The notes beneath the pieces were generated by a model, which searched no databases, was not told the origin of the DNA, and worked only from the letters and a program-made list of their open reading frames with translations. DNA of 51,660 nt, from assembly GCA_964247265.1 (NCBI GenBank), contig CAXTTS010000003.1, forward strand, positions 1-51,660, read 5' to 3'. This DNA comes from Alterirhizorhabdus sp964247265. GTDB lineage: Bacteria; Pseudomonadota; Alphaproteobacteria; Sphingomonadales; Sphingomonadaceae. Below, in pieces: positions 6,764 to 15,309 of this stretch (within the stretch, counting starts at the first letter, position 1; every line of letters begins with the position of its first letter). Position numbers and translations under genes: made by a program.

Positions 6764-7948
6764 ATGTCCACCGATCCCGTCATCATCTCATCCTTCGCGC
6801 GCACGCCGATGGGCGGCTTCCAGGGCGCGCTCGCCGGCGCCATCGCCACCGAACTCGGCGCCACGGCGGTGAAGGCCGCGGTCGAGCGCGCGGGCGTGTC
6901 GCCGGACGCGATCGACCGGATCTACATGGGCTGCGTGCTGCCCGCCGGGCTCGGCCAGGCGCCGGCGCGGCAGGCGGCGCTGAAGGCGGGCCTGCCGAAC
7001 TCGGTCGAGGCCACCACCGTCAACAAGATGTGCGGATCGGGCATGCAGGCGGCGATCATGGCGCATGAGGCGCTGGCTGCCGGCACCGCCGACATCATCG
7101 TGGCGGGCGGCATGGAAAGCATGACCAACGCGCCCTTCCTCATGCAGAAGCATCGTGCCGGCGCGCGCATCGGCCACGACACCATCTACGATTCGATGAT
7201 GTTGGACGGGCTGGAGGACGCCTATACGCCCGGCAAGCCGATGGGCGCCTTCGCCGAGGATGCGGTGCGGATGTACCAGTTCACCCGCGCCGATCAGGAT
7301 GCCTATGCGGTGGAGAGCCTCAGCCGCGCCAACGCCGCGATCGCCAATGGTGCTTTTGACAGCGAGGTCGTGCCCGTCACCCTCAAGGGCCGGCGCGGCG
7401 ATACGGTGGTGAGCCAGGACGAGCAGCCCGGCAATGCCAGGCCGGACAAGATCCCCGGGCTGAAGCCCGCCTTCATCAAGGACGGCACGATCACCGCCGC
7501 CAACGCTTCCTCCATCTCGGACGGCGCGGCGGCGCTGGTGATGACGCGGGCGAGCGTGGCGCTGGCGAACGGCATGACGCAGGAGGCGCGCGTGGTGGCG
7601 ACGGCGGCGCACGCGCACGAACCGGGCCTGTTCACCACCGCGCCGGTGCCGGCGATCCGCAAGCTGCTGGACAAGGCCGGCTGGTCGGTCGGCGATGTCG
7701 ATCTGTTCGAGGTGAACGAGGCGTTCGCGGCGGTGACGATGATCGCGATGCGCGATCTCGGCATCCCTCACGAAAAGGTCAATGTGAATGGCGGCGCTAC
7801 GGCCCTAGGGCATCCGATCGGGGCGTCCGGCGCGCGGATCATCGCGACCCTCGTGGCGGCGCTGAAGAATCGGGGTCTGAAGCGCGGCGTCGCGGCCTTG
7901 TGCATCGGCGGCGGCGAGGCCACGGCGATGGCGGTGGAACTGGTATAA
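6764..7948 (+). CDS. Acetyl-CoA acetyltransferase / 3-ketoacyl-CoA thiolase
   Basis: A 394-residue thiolase, full length for the family. The acylated nucleophile is C90 in NKMCGSGMQA, the general-base histidine is H350 in ALGHPIGASG, and C380 in CIGGGEA is the second catalytic cysteine. It catalyses thiolytic cleavage of 3-ketoacyl-CoA, or the reverse condensation, in the cytoplasm. AGGAG lies seven to eight bases before the ATG. It leads an operon with an HSD10-like dehydrogenase, an acyl-CoA dehydrogenase and a phosphotransferase-like protein, which suggests degradation of branched or modified short acyl-CoAs. The exact substrate cannot be read from the sequence. Confidence 0.93.
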   Translation: MSTDPVIISSFARTPMGGFQGALAGAIATELGATAVKAAVERAGVSPDAIDRIYMGCVLPAGLGQAPARQAALKAGLPNSVEATTVNKMCGSGMQAAIMAHEALAAGTADIIVAGGMESMTNAPFLMQKHRAGARIGHDTIYDSMMLDGLEDAYTPGKPMGAFAEDAVRMYQFTRADQDAYAVESLSRANAAIANGAFDSEVVPVTLKGRRGDTVVSQDEQPGNARPDKIPGLKPAFIKDGTITAANASSISDGAAALVMTRASVALANGMTQEARVVATAAHAHEPGLFTTAPVPAIRKLLDKAGWSVGDVDLFEVNEAFAAVTMIAMRDLGIPHEKVNVNGGATALGHPIGASGARIIATLVAALKNRGLKRGVAALCIGGGEATAMAVELV

Positions 7949-7965
7949 CGGGGAGACGGCGGGCG

Positions 7966-8733
7966 ATGTTGTTGCAAGGGGTAGGCGCGATCGTCACCGG
8001 CGGGGCCTCGGGCCTCGGCGCGGCCACCGCCGCGATGCTGGCGCGGAACGGCGCGAAGGTGACGCTGTTCGATCTCAACACGGACGCGGGGGAGGCGAAG
8101 GCGGCCGAACTCGGCGGCCGTTTCGCCCGCGTCGACGTCACCGACGAGGCGAACGTGCAGGCCGCGATCGCGACGGCGGAGGAGAGCCACGGCGTCGCCC
8201 GCGTGCTGGTGAACTGCGCCGGCATCGCCACCGCCGAGAAGATCATCGATCGACAGGGCCAGCCCCTGCCGCTCGAACACTTCGCCAGGGTGATCGCGAT
8301 CAACCTGACGGGCACGTTCAACGTGCTGTCCAAGATGGCCGCCCGCCTCCACACCGCCGATCCGATCGGCCCCGATGGCGAACGCGGCGTCATCATCAAC
8401 ACCGCCTCCGTCGCCGGTTATGAGGGGCAGGTGGGCCAGCCGGCCTATGGCGCCTCCAAGGGCGGCGTGATGGCGCTGACCCTGCCCGCCGCGCGCGAGC
8501 TGGCCCGCTACGGCATCCGCGTGATGACGATCGCGCCCGGCATCTTCTGGACGCCGATGATGGCCGGCCTGCCGCAGGAGGCGCAGGATAGCCTGGGCAA
8601 CCAGATCCCCTTTCCCAGCCGCCTCGGCCGACCGGAGGAATATGCCTTGCTCGCTGAATCGATCATCGCGAACCCCATGCTGAACGGCGAGACGATCCGC
8701 CTCGACGGCGCGATCCGGATGGCACCGCGATGA
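7966..8733 (+). CDS. SDR family 3-hydroxyacyl-CoA dehydrogenase (HSD17B10-like)
   Basis: A 255-residue short-chain dehydrogenase. The Rossmann motif is VTGGASGLGAAT near residue 10, then D in LFDLN (NAD preference), NCAG near residue 80, and the Ser-Tyr-Lys triad in NTASVAGYEGQ and PAYGASKGG. The C-terminal half (TIAPGIFWTPMMAGLP, PFPSRLGRPEEYALL) is the pattern of type-2 3-hydroxyacyl-CoA dehydrogenases. The start at 7966 follows a GGGGAGAC ribosome site 17 bases after the thiolase stop. It would oxidise the 3-hydroxyacyl-CoA that the adjacent thiolase cleaves. Its stop overlaps the start of the acyl-CoA dehydrogenase by ATGA. Confidence 0.9.
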   Translation: MLLQGVGAIVTGGASGLGAATAAMLARNGAKVTLFDLNTDAGEAKAAELGGRFARVDVTDEANVQAAIATAEESHGVARVLVNCAGIATAEKIIDRQGQPLPLEHFARVIAINLTGTFNVLSKMAARLHTADPIGPDGERGVIINTASVAGYEGQVGQPAYGASKGGVMALTLPAARELARYGIRVMTIAPGIFWTPMMAGLPQEAQDSLGNQIPFPSRLGRPEEYALLAESIIANPMLNGETIRLDGAIRMAPR

Positions 8734-9932
8734 GCGGCGCGTATCCGGGCGTCGGCCCCGAGAAGACGGCCGAGATCGCGGCGAAGGTGGAGGCCTTCGT
8801 CCGCGAGGTGGTGATCCCCTACGAGAAGGACACTCGCCGCAACTCCCACGGGCCTAGCGAGGAGCTGGCGCAGGAGCTGAAGGAAAAGGCCCGCGCCGCC
8901 GGCGTCCTCACCCCGCACATCCTGCCCGACGGCACGCATCTGAGCCAGCGCGAGACGGCGACGGTGCTGCGCAAGTCCGGCCTGTCGATCCTCGGACCCA
9001 CGGCGGTGAACACCACCGCGCCGGACGAAGGCAATATGTACCTGATCGGCAAGGTCGGCAGCCCGGAGCTGAAGGAGCGTTTCCTGAAGCCGATGGTCGA
9101 GGGCCGCGCCCGGTCCGCCTTCTTCATGACCGAGCCGGCCGACGACGAGGGCGCCGGCTCCGATCCGTCGATGATGAAGACGACCTGCCGGCTGGACGGC
9201 AATCACTGGGTCATCAACGGGCGCAAGAAGTTCATCACCGGCTATGAGGGCGCCAAGGTCGGCATCGTCATGGCGAAGTCGGAAGCGACCGACGGATCGG
9301 GCGGCGCCTGCATGTTCCTGGTCGATCTGCCCGATCCGGCGATCAGGCTGGTCCGCCTGCTCGACACGATCGACGACAACATGACCGGCGGCCACGCCGA
9401 ACTCGATCTGGTCGATCTGCGCGTGCCGGCCGACCAGATGCTCGGGCAGAGCGGCGAGGGCTTCAAATACGCCCAGATCCGCCTGTCCCCCGCCCGCCTT
9501 TCCCACTGCATGCGCTGGCTCGGCGTGGCGATCCGCTGTAACGAGGAGGCCACCGCTTATGCCTGCCGGCGCAAGGCGTTCGGCAAGCTGCTGGTCGATC
9601 ATGAGGGCGTCGGCTTCATGCTCGCCGAGAACCTGATTGATCTGAAGCAGGCCGAGCTGATGATCGACTGGTGCGCCGACGTGCTCGATGGCGGGTCGCT
9701 CGGCACCGCCGAAAGCTCGATGGCGAAGGTGGCGGTGTCGGAGGCGCTTTCCCGCGTGGCCGATCGCTGCGTGCAGGTGATGGGCGGCACCGGGGTGACG
9801 CGCGATACGCCGGTGGAGGCCTTCTACCGCGAGATCCGCGCCTTCCGCATCTATGATGGCCCGACCGAGGTGCACAAATGGTCGCTGGCCAAGAAGGTGA
9901 AGCGCGACTTCCTGACGGAGAAACCCGCTTGA
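8730..9932 (+). CDS. Acyl-CoA dehydrogenase (ACAD10/11-like)
   Basis: A 400-residue flavin-dependent dehydrogenase. The N-terminal helical domain is followed by the middle beta domain (AFFMTEPADDEGAGSDP; WVINGRKKFITGYEGA) and the C-terminal helical bundle (YACRRKAFGKLLVDHEGV; QVMGGTGVTRDTPVEAFYRE; FRIYDGPTEVHKW). It introduces the 2,3-double bond into an acyl-CoA and passes electrons to ETF. The following phosphotransferase gene overlaps it (TTGA), the same pairing as the two domains of eukaryotic ACAD10/ACAD11, which handle 4-hydroxy acids through phosphorylation. That makes a 4-hydroxy or branched acid a reasonable guess for the substrate. Confidence 0.92.
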   Translation: MSGAYPGVGPEKTAEIAAKVEAFVREVVIPYEKDTRRNSHGPSEELAQELKEKARAAGVLTPHILPDGTHLSQRETATVLRKSGLSILGPTAVNTTAPDEGNMYLIGKVGSPELKERFLKPMVEGRARSAFFMTEPADDEGAGSDPSMMKTTCRLDGNHWVINGRKKFITGYEGAKVGIVMAKSEATDGSGGACMFLVDLPDPAIRLVRLLDTIDDNMTGGHAELDLVDLRVPADQMLGQSGEGFKYAQIRLSPARLSHCMRWLGVAIRCNEEATAYACRRKAFGKLLVDHEGVGFMLAENLIDLKQAELMIDWCADVLDGGSLGTAESSMAKVAVSEALSRVADRCVQVMGGTGVTRDTPVEAFYREIRAFRIYDGPTEVHKWSLAKKVKRDFLTEKPA

Positions 9933-10999
9933 GCTTCGATACCGAAAGCCAGACCGGCACCACCGGCGTGCGCGACCAGCATCGTTTCAACGAGGCGGCG
10001 CTGGCGGCGTGGATGGAGGCGAACGTCGCGGGCTATGCCGGCCCGTTGACGGTGGAGCAGTTCAAGGGCGGGCAATCCAACCCCACCTACAAGTTGCGCA
10101 CGCCGGCACGCGATTATGTGATGCGGCGCAAGCCCCCGGGCCAGCTGCTGAAGGGCGCGCATGCCGTAGACCGCGAGGCCAGGGTGCTGCGCGGCGTGGA
10201 GGCGGGCGGCCTGCCGGTCGCCCATGTCTACGGCCTGTGCACCGACGACAGCGTGATCGGCACCTGGTTTTTCATCATGGACATGGTGGAGGGCCGCATC
10301 TTCTGGGACGCCACCTTCCCGCAGGTGAGCCGCGACGAGCGGCCGGCCTATTTCGACGCGATGAACGCCACGATCGCGCAGCTGCACGGCATTGCTTACG
10401 AGGCCGTCGGCCTCGGCGATTACGGCCGGCAGGGGCAGTATATCGCGCGCCAGATCGGCACCTGGACCAAGCAGTATCTTGCCGACGGCGAGGCCGGGCG
10501 CGATCCCCATATGGATCGCCTCGTCGAATGGCTGCCGGCCAACATTCCCGCCGGTGACGAGACCAGCATCGTCCACGGCGATTTTCGCGCCGACAACATG
10601 ATCTTCCATCCGACCGAGCCGCGCGTGCTGGCGGTGCTCGACTGGGAGCTGTCGACGCTCGGCCACCCGCTCGCCGACTTTTCATATCATGCGATGATGT
10701 ACCGGATGCCGCCGCTGGTCGTGCCGGGCCTCGCCGGCACCGATCTTGCCGCGCTGAACATCCCGAGCGAGGCGGACTATCTCGCGGCCTATTGCCGCCG
10801 GACGGGCCGCGACTCGGTGCCCGGCTATGATTTCTACGTGGCGTTCAACTTCTTCCGCTTCGCCGCGATCATCCACGGCATCAAGGGCCGCTACCTGCGC
10901 GGCACCGCCGCCAATGCCGAGGCGAAGCTGCGCGCCGATGCCTTCCCGGCCCTGGCGAAGCTGGCCTGGGACCAGGCCGAGCGGGCCGGCGCGCGGTAG
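9929..10999 (+). CDS. Phosphotransferase family protein (APH fold, ACAD10/11 partner)
   Basis: A 356-residue kinase-like protein with the aminoglycoside-phosphotransferase fold: FKGGQSNPTYKL nucleotide loop near residue 45, catalytic VHGDFRADNMIF (HGDxxxxN) and the metal site LAVLDWELST. The frame begins upstream inside the dehydrogenase gene, but the TTG at 9929 overlapping its stop gives the usual N-terminus. The family includes the kinase domain of ACAD11, which phosphorylates 4-hydroxyacyl-CoA before dehydrogenation. Co-operonic with the acyl-CoA dehydrogenase, it probably acts on the same substrate. It is not an antibiotic-resistance gene as far as the context shows. Its 3' end is followed after three bases by the end of the VapC-like gene on the opposite strand. 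Confidence 0.88.
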   Translation: MSFDTESQTGTTGVRDQHRFNEAALAAWMEANVAGYAGPLTVEQFKGGQSNPTYKLRTPARDYVMRRKPPGQLLKGAHAVDREARVLRGVEAGGLPVAHVYGLCTDDSVIGTWFFIMDMVEGRIFWDATFPQVSRDERPAYFDAMNATIAQLHGIAYEAVGLGDYGRQGQYIARQIGTWTKQYLADGEAGRDPHMDRLVEWLPANIPAGDETSIVHGDFRADNMIFHPTEPRVLAVLDWELSTLGHPLADFSYHAMMYRMPPLVVPGLAGTDLAALNIPSEADYLAAYCRRTGRDSVPGYDFYVAFNFFRFAAIIHGIKGRYLRGTAANAEAKLRADAFPALAKLAWDQAERAGAR

Positions 11000-11002
11000 G
11001 CC

Positions 11003-11391
11003 TCAGCCGGGCAGCACGCCAAGGATGTCGGTCTGGCTGAAATCGTTGCCGACAAGAGCAGCGGGCATCCGCGCTCCTTGGCGAGCGCATAGGCGAAGCA
11101 GTCGCCAAGGTTGAGCGCGGCGGGGTGGACGCCCTTGCCCCACCGGTCATAGGCATCGGCGGCAAGGCGGGCGAAGGCGGCGGTAACGGGGATGATCTCG
11201 ATGGCGTTGGCGAGGATCAACCTGTCGATCGCCTCACCTACGCCCCGGCGTCGTCCGACAATAAGCGCCTCGGCCACGGTACCGGCCGATATGATCCACT
11301 CGTCGTCGATCTCGAACGCGGCGACACAACTCGGCCCCCGCGGTTCATCGAGAGCGATGGCGAGCAGTGCGGAGGTATCAATCGCCTTCAC
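11003..11391 (-). pseudogene. VapC-like PIN-domain toxin, frameshifted near the C-terminus
   Basis: The frame starts with GTG at 11391 and encodes a PIN-domain ribonuclease with acidic residues D5 (KAIDTSALL), E41 (TVAEALIVG) and D97 (NLGDCFAYALA). After CPLLL at about 11058 the reading frame is lost. One base earlier or later the sequence reads VGNDFSQTDILGVLPG and stops at 11003, exactly the normal VapC ending with the fourth acidic residue. A single missing base (TTGTCGG where TTCGTCGG would be expected) therefore breaks the gene, and the shifted frame runs on to 10891 inside the phosphotransferase gene. The toxin is probably inactive unless this is a read error. It overlaps the antitoxin gene by GTGA. 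Confidence 0.82.
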
Positions 11392-11645
11392 CCAGGCAGG
11401 CCATTCTCATCATAGAGGAAATCCTGACTGCGTGCCGCACAGGGACCGGGCAGAGCGTTCTCCCGACCCGAGCGCATGATCTCCTCCATGATCGCCCGGC
11501 GTGCCGTCCAATCCAGCTTTTGCACGATCGGCGTGAGACGAACGGCCTGCTGGCCATAGCGTGTCAGCACGATCTCCTCGCCGGCTTCGGCCCGGCGCAC
11601 CAGATCGGTCAGCTGCGCTTTGGCGTCGGTCACGGATACGTTCAT
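11388..11645 (-). CDS. Phd/YefM-family antitoxin (partner of the VapC-like gene)
   Basis: An 85-residue protein. The N-terminus MNVSVTDAKAQLTDLVRRAEAGEEIVLTRYG is the Phd/YefM DNA-binding and dimerisation module, followed by a Trp/Arg-containing tail (LDWTARRAIMEEIM) that would wrap the toxin. I chose the ATG at 11645, which has AGGCG upstream, over an upstream start that adds 16 residues. It should autoregulate the pair and neutralise VapC. Because the toxin is frameshifted, the antitoxin may be the only functional product left. Confidence 0.85.
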   Translation of the reverse strand: MNVSVTDAKAQLTDLVRRAEAGEEIVLTRYGQQAVRLTPIVQKLDWTARRAIMEEIMRSGRENALPGPCAARSQDFLYDENGLPG

Positions 11646-11702
11646 CGCCTGTCTCCTCATGCCGATAATAGACCAGCCAATGGTCCATTTCAACGCGCCG
11701 TC

Positions 11703-12488
11703 TCACATCGCCGAGAGGCCGCCGTCCAGCTTCAGTTCGGATGCGGTCATCATCCGGCTCTCGTCGGAGGCGAGGTAGAGCACGGCATACGCGACGTCGT
11801 CAGGCTCGGCGATGCGGCCGGTCGGTATCTGGCGGGCGAGCTTGGCGTTGCGCTCCTCCGCCGTGCCGCCCGCCAGCCCCTCGATCAGCGGCGTGTCGGC
11901 GAAGGTGGGGTGGACGGAGTTGCAGCGGATCGCCAGCTTCTCCCGTGCGCAATGCAGCGCGATCGACTTGGTCAGCATCCACACAGCCGCCTTGGAGGTG
12001 TTGTAGCCGACGAAGGCATGGCTGGCGATCAGGCCGGCGATCGAGGAGATGTTGACGATCGATCCCGGCTGATGATCGCGCATCACCTTCAGCGCCGCCT
12101 TGCTGCCGAGGAACACGCTGTCCACGTTCACCGCCATGATGCGGTGCCACGCCTCCAGCGGCATGTCCTCGATCGTGCCGAGGGTTGCGATGCCGGCATT
12201 GTTGACCAGCACCGACAGCCCGTCCATCGCCCGCGCGGCGGCGTCGATCGCGTCCGGCCAGGCCGCCGCGTCGGTCACGTCCAGCCGGATGGCGGTGGCG
12301 GTGCCGGCGCCATGCGCCTCGTTTATCCCGGCGGCGATCGCGATGGCGCCATCGAGGTTGAGATCGGCGAGAACGACCCGGGCGCCCTCCCGGGCCAGCA
12401 TCCGCGCCATCGCCGCGCCCAGGCCCTGCGCCGCGCCGGTGACGAGCGCCTTCTTGCCCGCCACCCGGCCCGTACCGATCGTCTGCAT
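11703..12488 (-). CDS. SDR family oxidoreductase (cyclohexanol dehydrogenase-like)
   Basis: A 261-residue classical SDR: ALVTGAAQGLGAAMA cofactor loop, VLADLNLD with the Asp favouring NAD, LVNNAGIA, active-site S in NISSIAGL, and Y/K in VGYNTSKAAV. The C-terminal ELKLDGGLSAM is typical. The start at 12488 follows AGGGAGAATGG. It lies 57 bases upstream of the Phd-like antitoxin gene on the same strand and diverges from the quinone reductase gene. It probably oxidises a secondary alcohol within the surrounding acyl/cyclic compound degradation region. The substrate is not evident. Confidence 0.88.
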   Translation of the reverse strand: MQTIGTGRVAGKKALVTGAAQGLGAAMARMLAREGARVVLADLNLDGAIAIAAGINEAHGAGTATAIRLDVTDAAAWPDAIDAAARAMDGLSVLVNNAGIATLGTIEDMPLEAWHRIMAVNVDSVFLGSKAALKVMRDHQPGSIVNISSIAGLIASHAFVGYNTSKAAVWMLTKSIALHCAREKLAIRCNSVHPTFADTPLIEGLAGGTAEERNAKLARQIPTGRIAEPDDVAYAVLYLASDESRMMTASELKLDGGLSAM

Positions 12489-12568
12489 CCGCCATTCTCC
12501 CTGCCACGACGCCATTAGCCGTGGCGGGCGGCAGGCGATACAAGCAGCACGATGCTGCGGAGACCGAG

Positions 12569-13540
12569 ATGAGCAAGATGATGCGCGTGTACGAGACCGG
12601 TGGGCCGGAGGTGCTCCGGTGGGAGGATGGCGCGCTGCCATCGCCGGGTCCGGGCGAGGTGATCGTCCGCAATGCCGCCGTCGGCCTCAACTTCCTCGAC
12701 GTCTATCACCGCGAGGGCCGCTATCCCGCGCCGCTGCCGTTCGTGCCCGGCAATGAAGGCGCCGGCACGATCGAGGCGGTCGGCGCGGATGTCGCCGGGC
12801 TGAAGGTGGGCGACCGGGTCGGCTATGTCGGGCCGCTCGGCGCCTATGCGGAACGGCTGGTGCGCCCGGCCGCGCAGCTGATCCCGCTGCCCGACGACAT
12901 CGACGATTTCACCGCCGCATCGATCCTGCTGAAGGGCATGACCGCTGAATATCTCGTGCGGCGTACCTATCCGGTGCAGGCGGGCGACACGATCCTGGTG
13001 CATGCCGCCGCCGGCGGGGTCGGCCAGATCCTGTGCCAGTGGGCGGCGCATATCGGCGCGACGGTGATCGGCACCGTCGGCAGCGCGGCCAAGCGCCCGA
13101 TCGCCGAAGCCTGCGGCTGCGCCCGCGTGATCGTGACGGCGGAGGAGGATTTCGCCGCCGTCGCGCGCGAGATGACCGGCGGCGCCGGCGTGGCGGTCGT
13201 CTATGACGGCGTCGGCGCGGCGACGTTCGAGGGATCGCTCGCCAGCACCCGCACGCGCGGCATGGTGGTGGCGTTCGGCGCCGCGTCCGGCCCTATCCCG
13301 CCGTTCGATCTCGTGCGGCTCGCCGGTCTCGGCTCGCTCTATCTCACCCGGCCGAGTCTCGGCGCCTATACCCGCACGCCGGAGGAGCTGCGTGCGTCGG
13401 CCGAGGCGGTGTTCGCCGTCGTGCGCAGCGGCGCCGTGAAGATCGCGCCGCCGCGCACCTACCGGCTGGCCGACGCGGCGACCGCCCATGCCGATCTGGA
13501 GGCGCGGCGCACCACCGGATCGGTCGTGCTGCTGCCATGA
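12569..13540 (+). CDS. NADPH:quinone oxidoreductase (zeta-crystallin-like MDR)
   Basis: A 323-residue zinc-independent medium-chain reductase. The N-terminal GroES-like domain (GPGEVIVRNAAVGLNFLDVY) is followed by PGNEGAGTIEAVG, the Rossmann motif ILVHAAAGGVGQILC and a C-terminal TTGSVVLLP. No catalytic zinc Cys is present at the usual site, as expected for QOR. The ATG at 12569 follows GGAGACCGAG. It reduces quinones or enones with NADPH in the cytosol. Divergent from the SDR gene with 80 bases between the starts, and 77 bases upstream of a crotonase, with which it may be co-transcribed. Confidence 0.9.
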   Translation: MSKMMRVYETGGPEVLRWEDGALPSPGPGEVIVRNAAVGLNFLDVYHREGRYPAPLPFVPGNEGAGTIEAVGADVAGLKVGDRVGYVGPLGAYAERLVRPAAQLIPLPDDIDDFTAASILLKGMTAEYLVRRTYPVQAGDTILVHAAAGGVGQILCQWAAHIGATVIGTVGSAAKRPIAEACGCARVIVTAEEDFAAVAREMTGGAGVAVVYDGVGAATFEGSLASTRTRGMVVAFGAASGPIPPFDLVRLAGLGSLYLTRPSLGAYTRTPEELRASAEAVFAVVRSGAVKIAPPRTYRLADAATAHADLEARRTTGSVVLLP

Positions 13541-13617
13541 GGCGGGCGCGGTGCCGCCTTCGCAAGCGGCCCGCGATCGGGCATGACGCCCCCACAACCG
13601 GACCATAGCGAGGAACG

Positions 13618-14424
13618 ATGACCAGCACCGCATCCGCCCCTTCCCAGCCGCTCGTGCGCGTAGCCGTCGCCGCGGGCATCGCGACGCTCACCCTCGCCCG
13701 CCCGGAGGCGAACAATGCGATGAGCGCGGAGCTGATCGAGGCGTTCACGCTGGCCGCAGGCGAGGTGTCGGGCGATCCCTCGGTCCGCGCGATCCTGATC
13801 GAGGCGGAGGGCAAGAACTTCTGCGTCGGTGGAGACATCCGGGCATTCGTCGCGAGCGACGATCCGGCGCCGCTGGTCGGCCGGATCGCGCGGCGCCTGC
13901 ACGAGGGCATGCTGATGCTGGCGCGGCACCCCGCGCCGGTGATCGTGGCGGCGCAGGGCGCGGCGGCGGGTGCGGGCCTCGGCCTGGTGGCGGCCGCGGA
14001 CATCGTGCTGGCATCCGCCTCGGCCAATTTCTCGATGGCCTATGCCGGCATCGGGCTGACGGCGGATGGCGGCGCCACCTGGCTGCTGCCCCGCCTGATC
14101 GGGCTGCGCCGCGCGCAGGAGATGGCCTATGCCGGCCGCCGGCTGACCGCTGCCGAGGCGGCGGAATATGGCCTCGTCACCCGCGTGGTCGAGGATGATG
14201 CGCTGGCCGTCGAAGCGCGCGCGCTGGCGGCGAAGATCGCCAGCGGGCCGACGGCCGCGTTCGGTGCGGTCAAACGGCTGTTCCAGGCCGGTGACACGGC
14301 CGCCTTCGCCGATCAGCTTGACGCGGAGGCCGACTCGATGGAGCGGGCGATGGCCTCGGCCGATGCGCGCGAGGGCGTGCGGGCGTTCACCGAACGCCGC
14401 CCGCCCGATTATACCGGCCGCTGA
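13618..14424 (+). CDS. Enoyl-CoA hydratase/isomerase family protein
   Basis: A 268-residue crotonase. The oxyanion-hole elements are GKNFCVGGDIRAF and QGAAAGAGLGLVAAADI, and the usual second catalytic glutamate region is replaced by GLTADGGATWLLPR, in which D/G occupy the positions of E144-like residues. This form is seen in isomerase/PaaG-like crotonases rather than in strict hydratases. GAGGAACG precedes the ATG. Its last 16 bases overlap the end of the convergent crotonase gene 14409-15218. Likely a step of CoA-thioester degradation; substrate unknown. Confidence 0.88.
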   Translation: MTSTASAPSQPLVRVAVAAGIATLTLARPEANNAMSAELIEAFTLAAGEVSGDPSVRAILIEAEGKNFCVGGDIRAFVASDDPAPLVGRIARRLHEGMLMLARHPAPVIVAAQGAAAGAGLGLVAAADIVLASASANFSMAYAGIGLTADGGATWLLPRLIGLRRAQEMAYAGRRLTAAEAAEYGLVTRVVEDDALAVEARALAAKIASGPTAAFGAVKRLFQAGDTAAFADQLDAEADSMERAMASADAREGVRAFTERRPPDYTGR

Positions 14425-15218
14425 ACGCCCGCCGCCGCATCATCGAACACCGGCGCGCGTTTCTCCCGCGCCGCGCGCAGCGTCTCGGCATGATCGCTGC
14501 CCGCCAGCAGCGCCTGCTGCTCGGCCGATTCGGCGAGCAGGATAGCGGGCGCCGCGGCATCCCGCGCAAGGTTGAACAGGCGCTTGTCCGCCCGCATCGC
14601 GGTAGGCGCATGGCCGGCGATCGTGCGGGCCAGCGCCATCGCCACACCGTGCGGATCGTCGGCGATGCGGGTGACGAGGCCGATCGCGGCGGCCTCCGCC
14701 CCGCTGATCCGCCGCGCGCTATAGGTCAGCTCGCGGGCATGGTCGTCGCGCACCAGGCCGCGCAGCAGCGCGATGCCGGCCACATCCGGCACCAGCCCCC
14801 AGCGCGCCTCCATCATCGCCAGCTCCGCATCCGGCGCGGCGATGCGGATGTCCGCGCCGAGCGCGATCTGCAGGCCCGCGCCGAAGGCGACACCGTGCAG
14901 CGCCGCGATCACCGGCACCGCCAGCGTGCGCCAGCCCCAGGCGATCTGCTGCACCATATTGGCATCGCCATGCGTGCGCGGCATCAAGGCGAGCGCGTCG
15001 CTTGTGCCCGCCAGATAGTCCAGATCGATCCCCGCGCAAAAGCCGCGCCCCTCGCCGGACAGCATCACCGCCCGCAGGCCCGGCATCGCCGCCAGCCGAT
15101 CGATCGCGGCGATGATGGCGGCGAACTGCGCCTGGTCGAGCGCGTTGATCCGCTCCGGACGGTTCAGCCGCACGTCCGCGAGGCCGCCCTCCATCGTGAT
15201 GGTCACCCGCTCCGCCAT
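14409..15218 (-). CDS. Enoyl-CoA hydratase/isomerase family protein (crotonase)
   Basis: A 269-residue crotonase on the opposite strand. The oxyanion hole is GRGFCAGIDLDYL and GVAFGAGLQIALGADI, with MMEARWGLVPDVAGIALL in the catalytic segment, where an Asp (PDV) stands where isomerases often have it. It ends inside the stop region of the neighbouring crotonase. The sequence is clearly different from that neighbour, so this is not a tandem duplicate. Its start is 91 bases from the divergent alpha/beta hydrolase gene. The Asp-type active site suggests an enoyl-CoA isomerase (dienoyl type) more than a hydratase; this is inference. Confidence 0.87.
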   Translation of the reverse strand: MAERVTITMEGGLADVRLNRPERINALDQAQFAAIIAAIDRLAAMPGLRAVMLSGEGRGFCAGIDLDYLAGTSDALALMPRTHGDANMVQQIAWGWRTLAVPVIAALHGVAFGAGLQIALGADIRIAAPDAELAMMEARWGLVPDVAGIALLRGLVRDDHARELTYSARRISGAEAAAIGLVTRIADDPHGVAMALARTIAGHAPTAMRADKRLFNLARDAAAPAILLAESAEQQALLAGSDHAETLRAAREKRAPVFDDAAAGVQRPV

Positions 15219-15309
15219 GCCGCTGTCCCCTGCCAGGCGCCGTCGCCCTTGTGCCGCGCGGGATCATAGATAAAGCCTCGGGCTGCGCAACGAAGCTGCC
15301 GGATACCCG

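Noticed and set aside
9929..10999. Aminoglycoside resistance phosphotransferase
   Set aside because: The APH fold is shared, but the operon with an acyl-CoA dehydrogenase and thiolase identifies the ACAD11-type metabolic branch.
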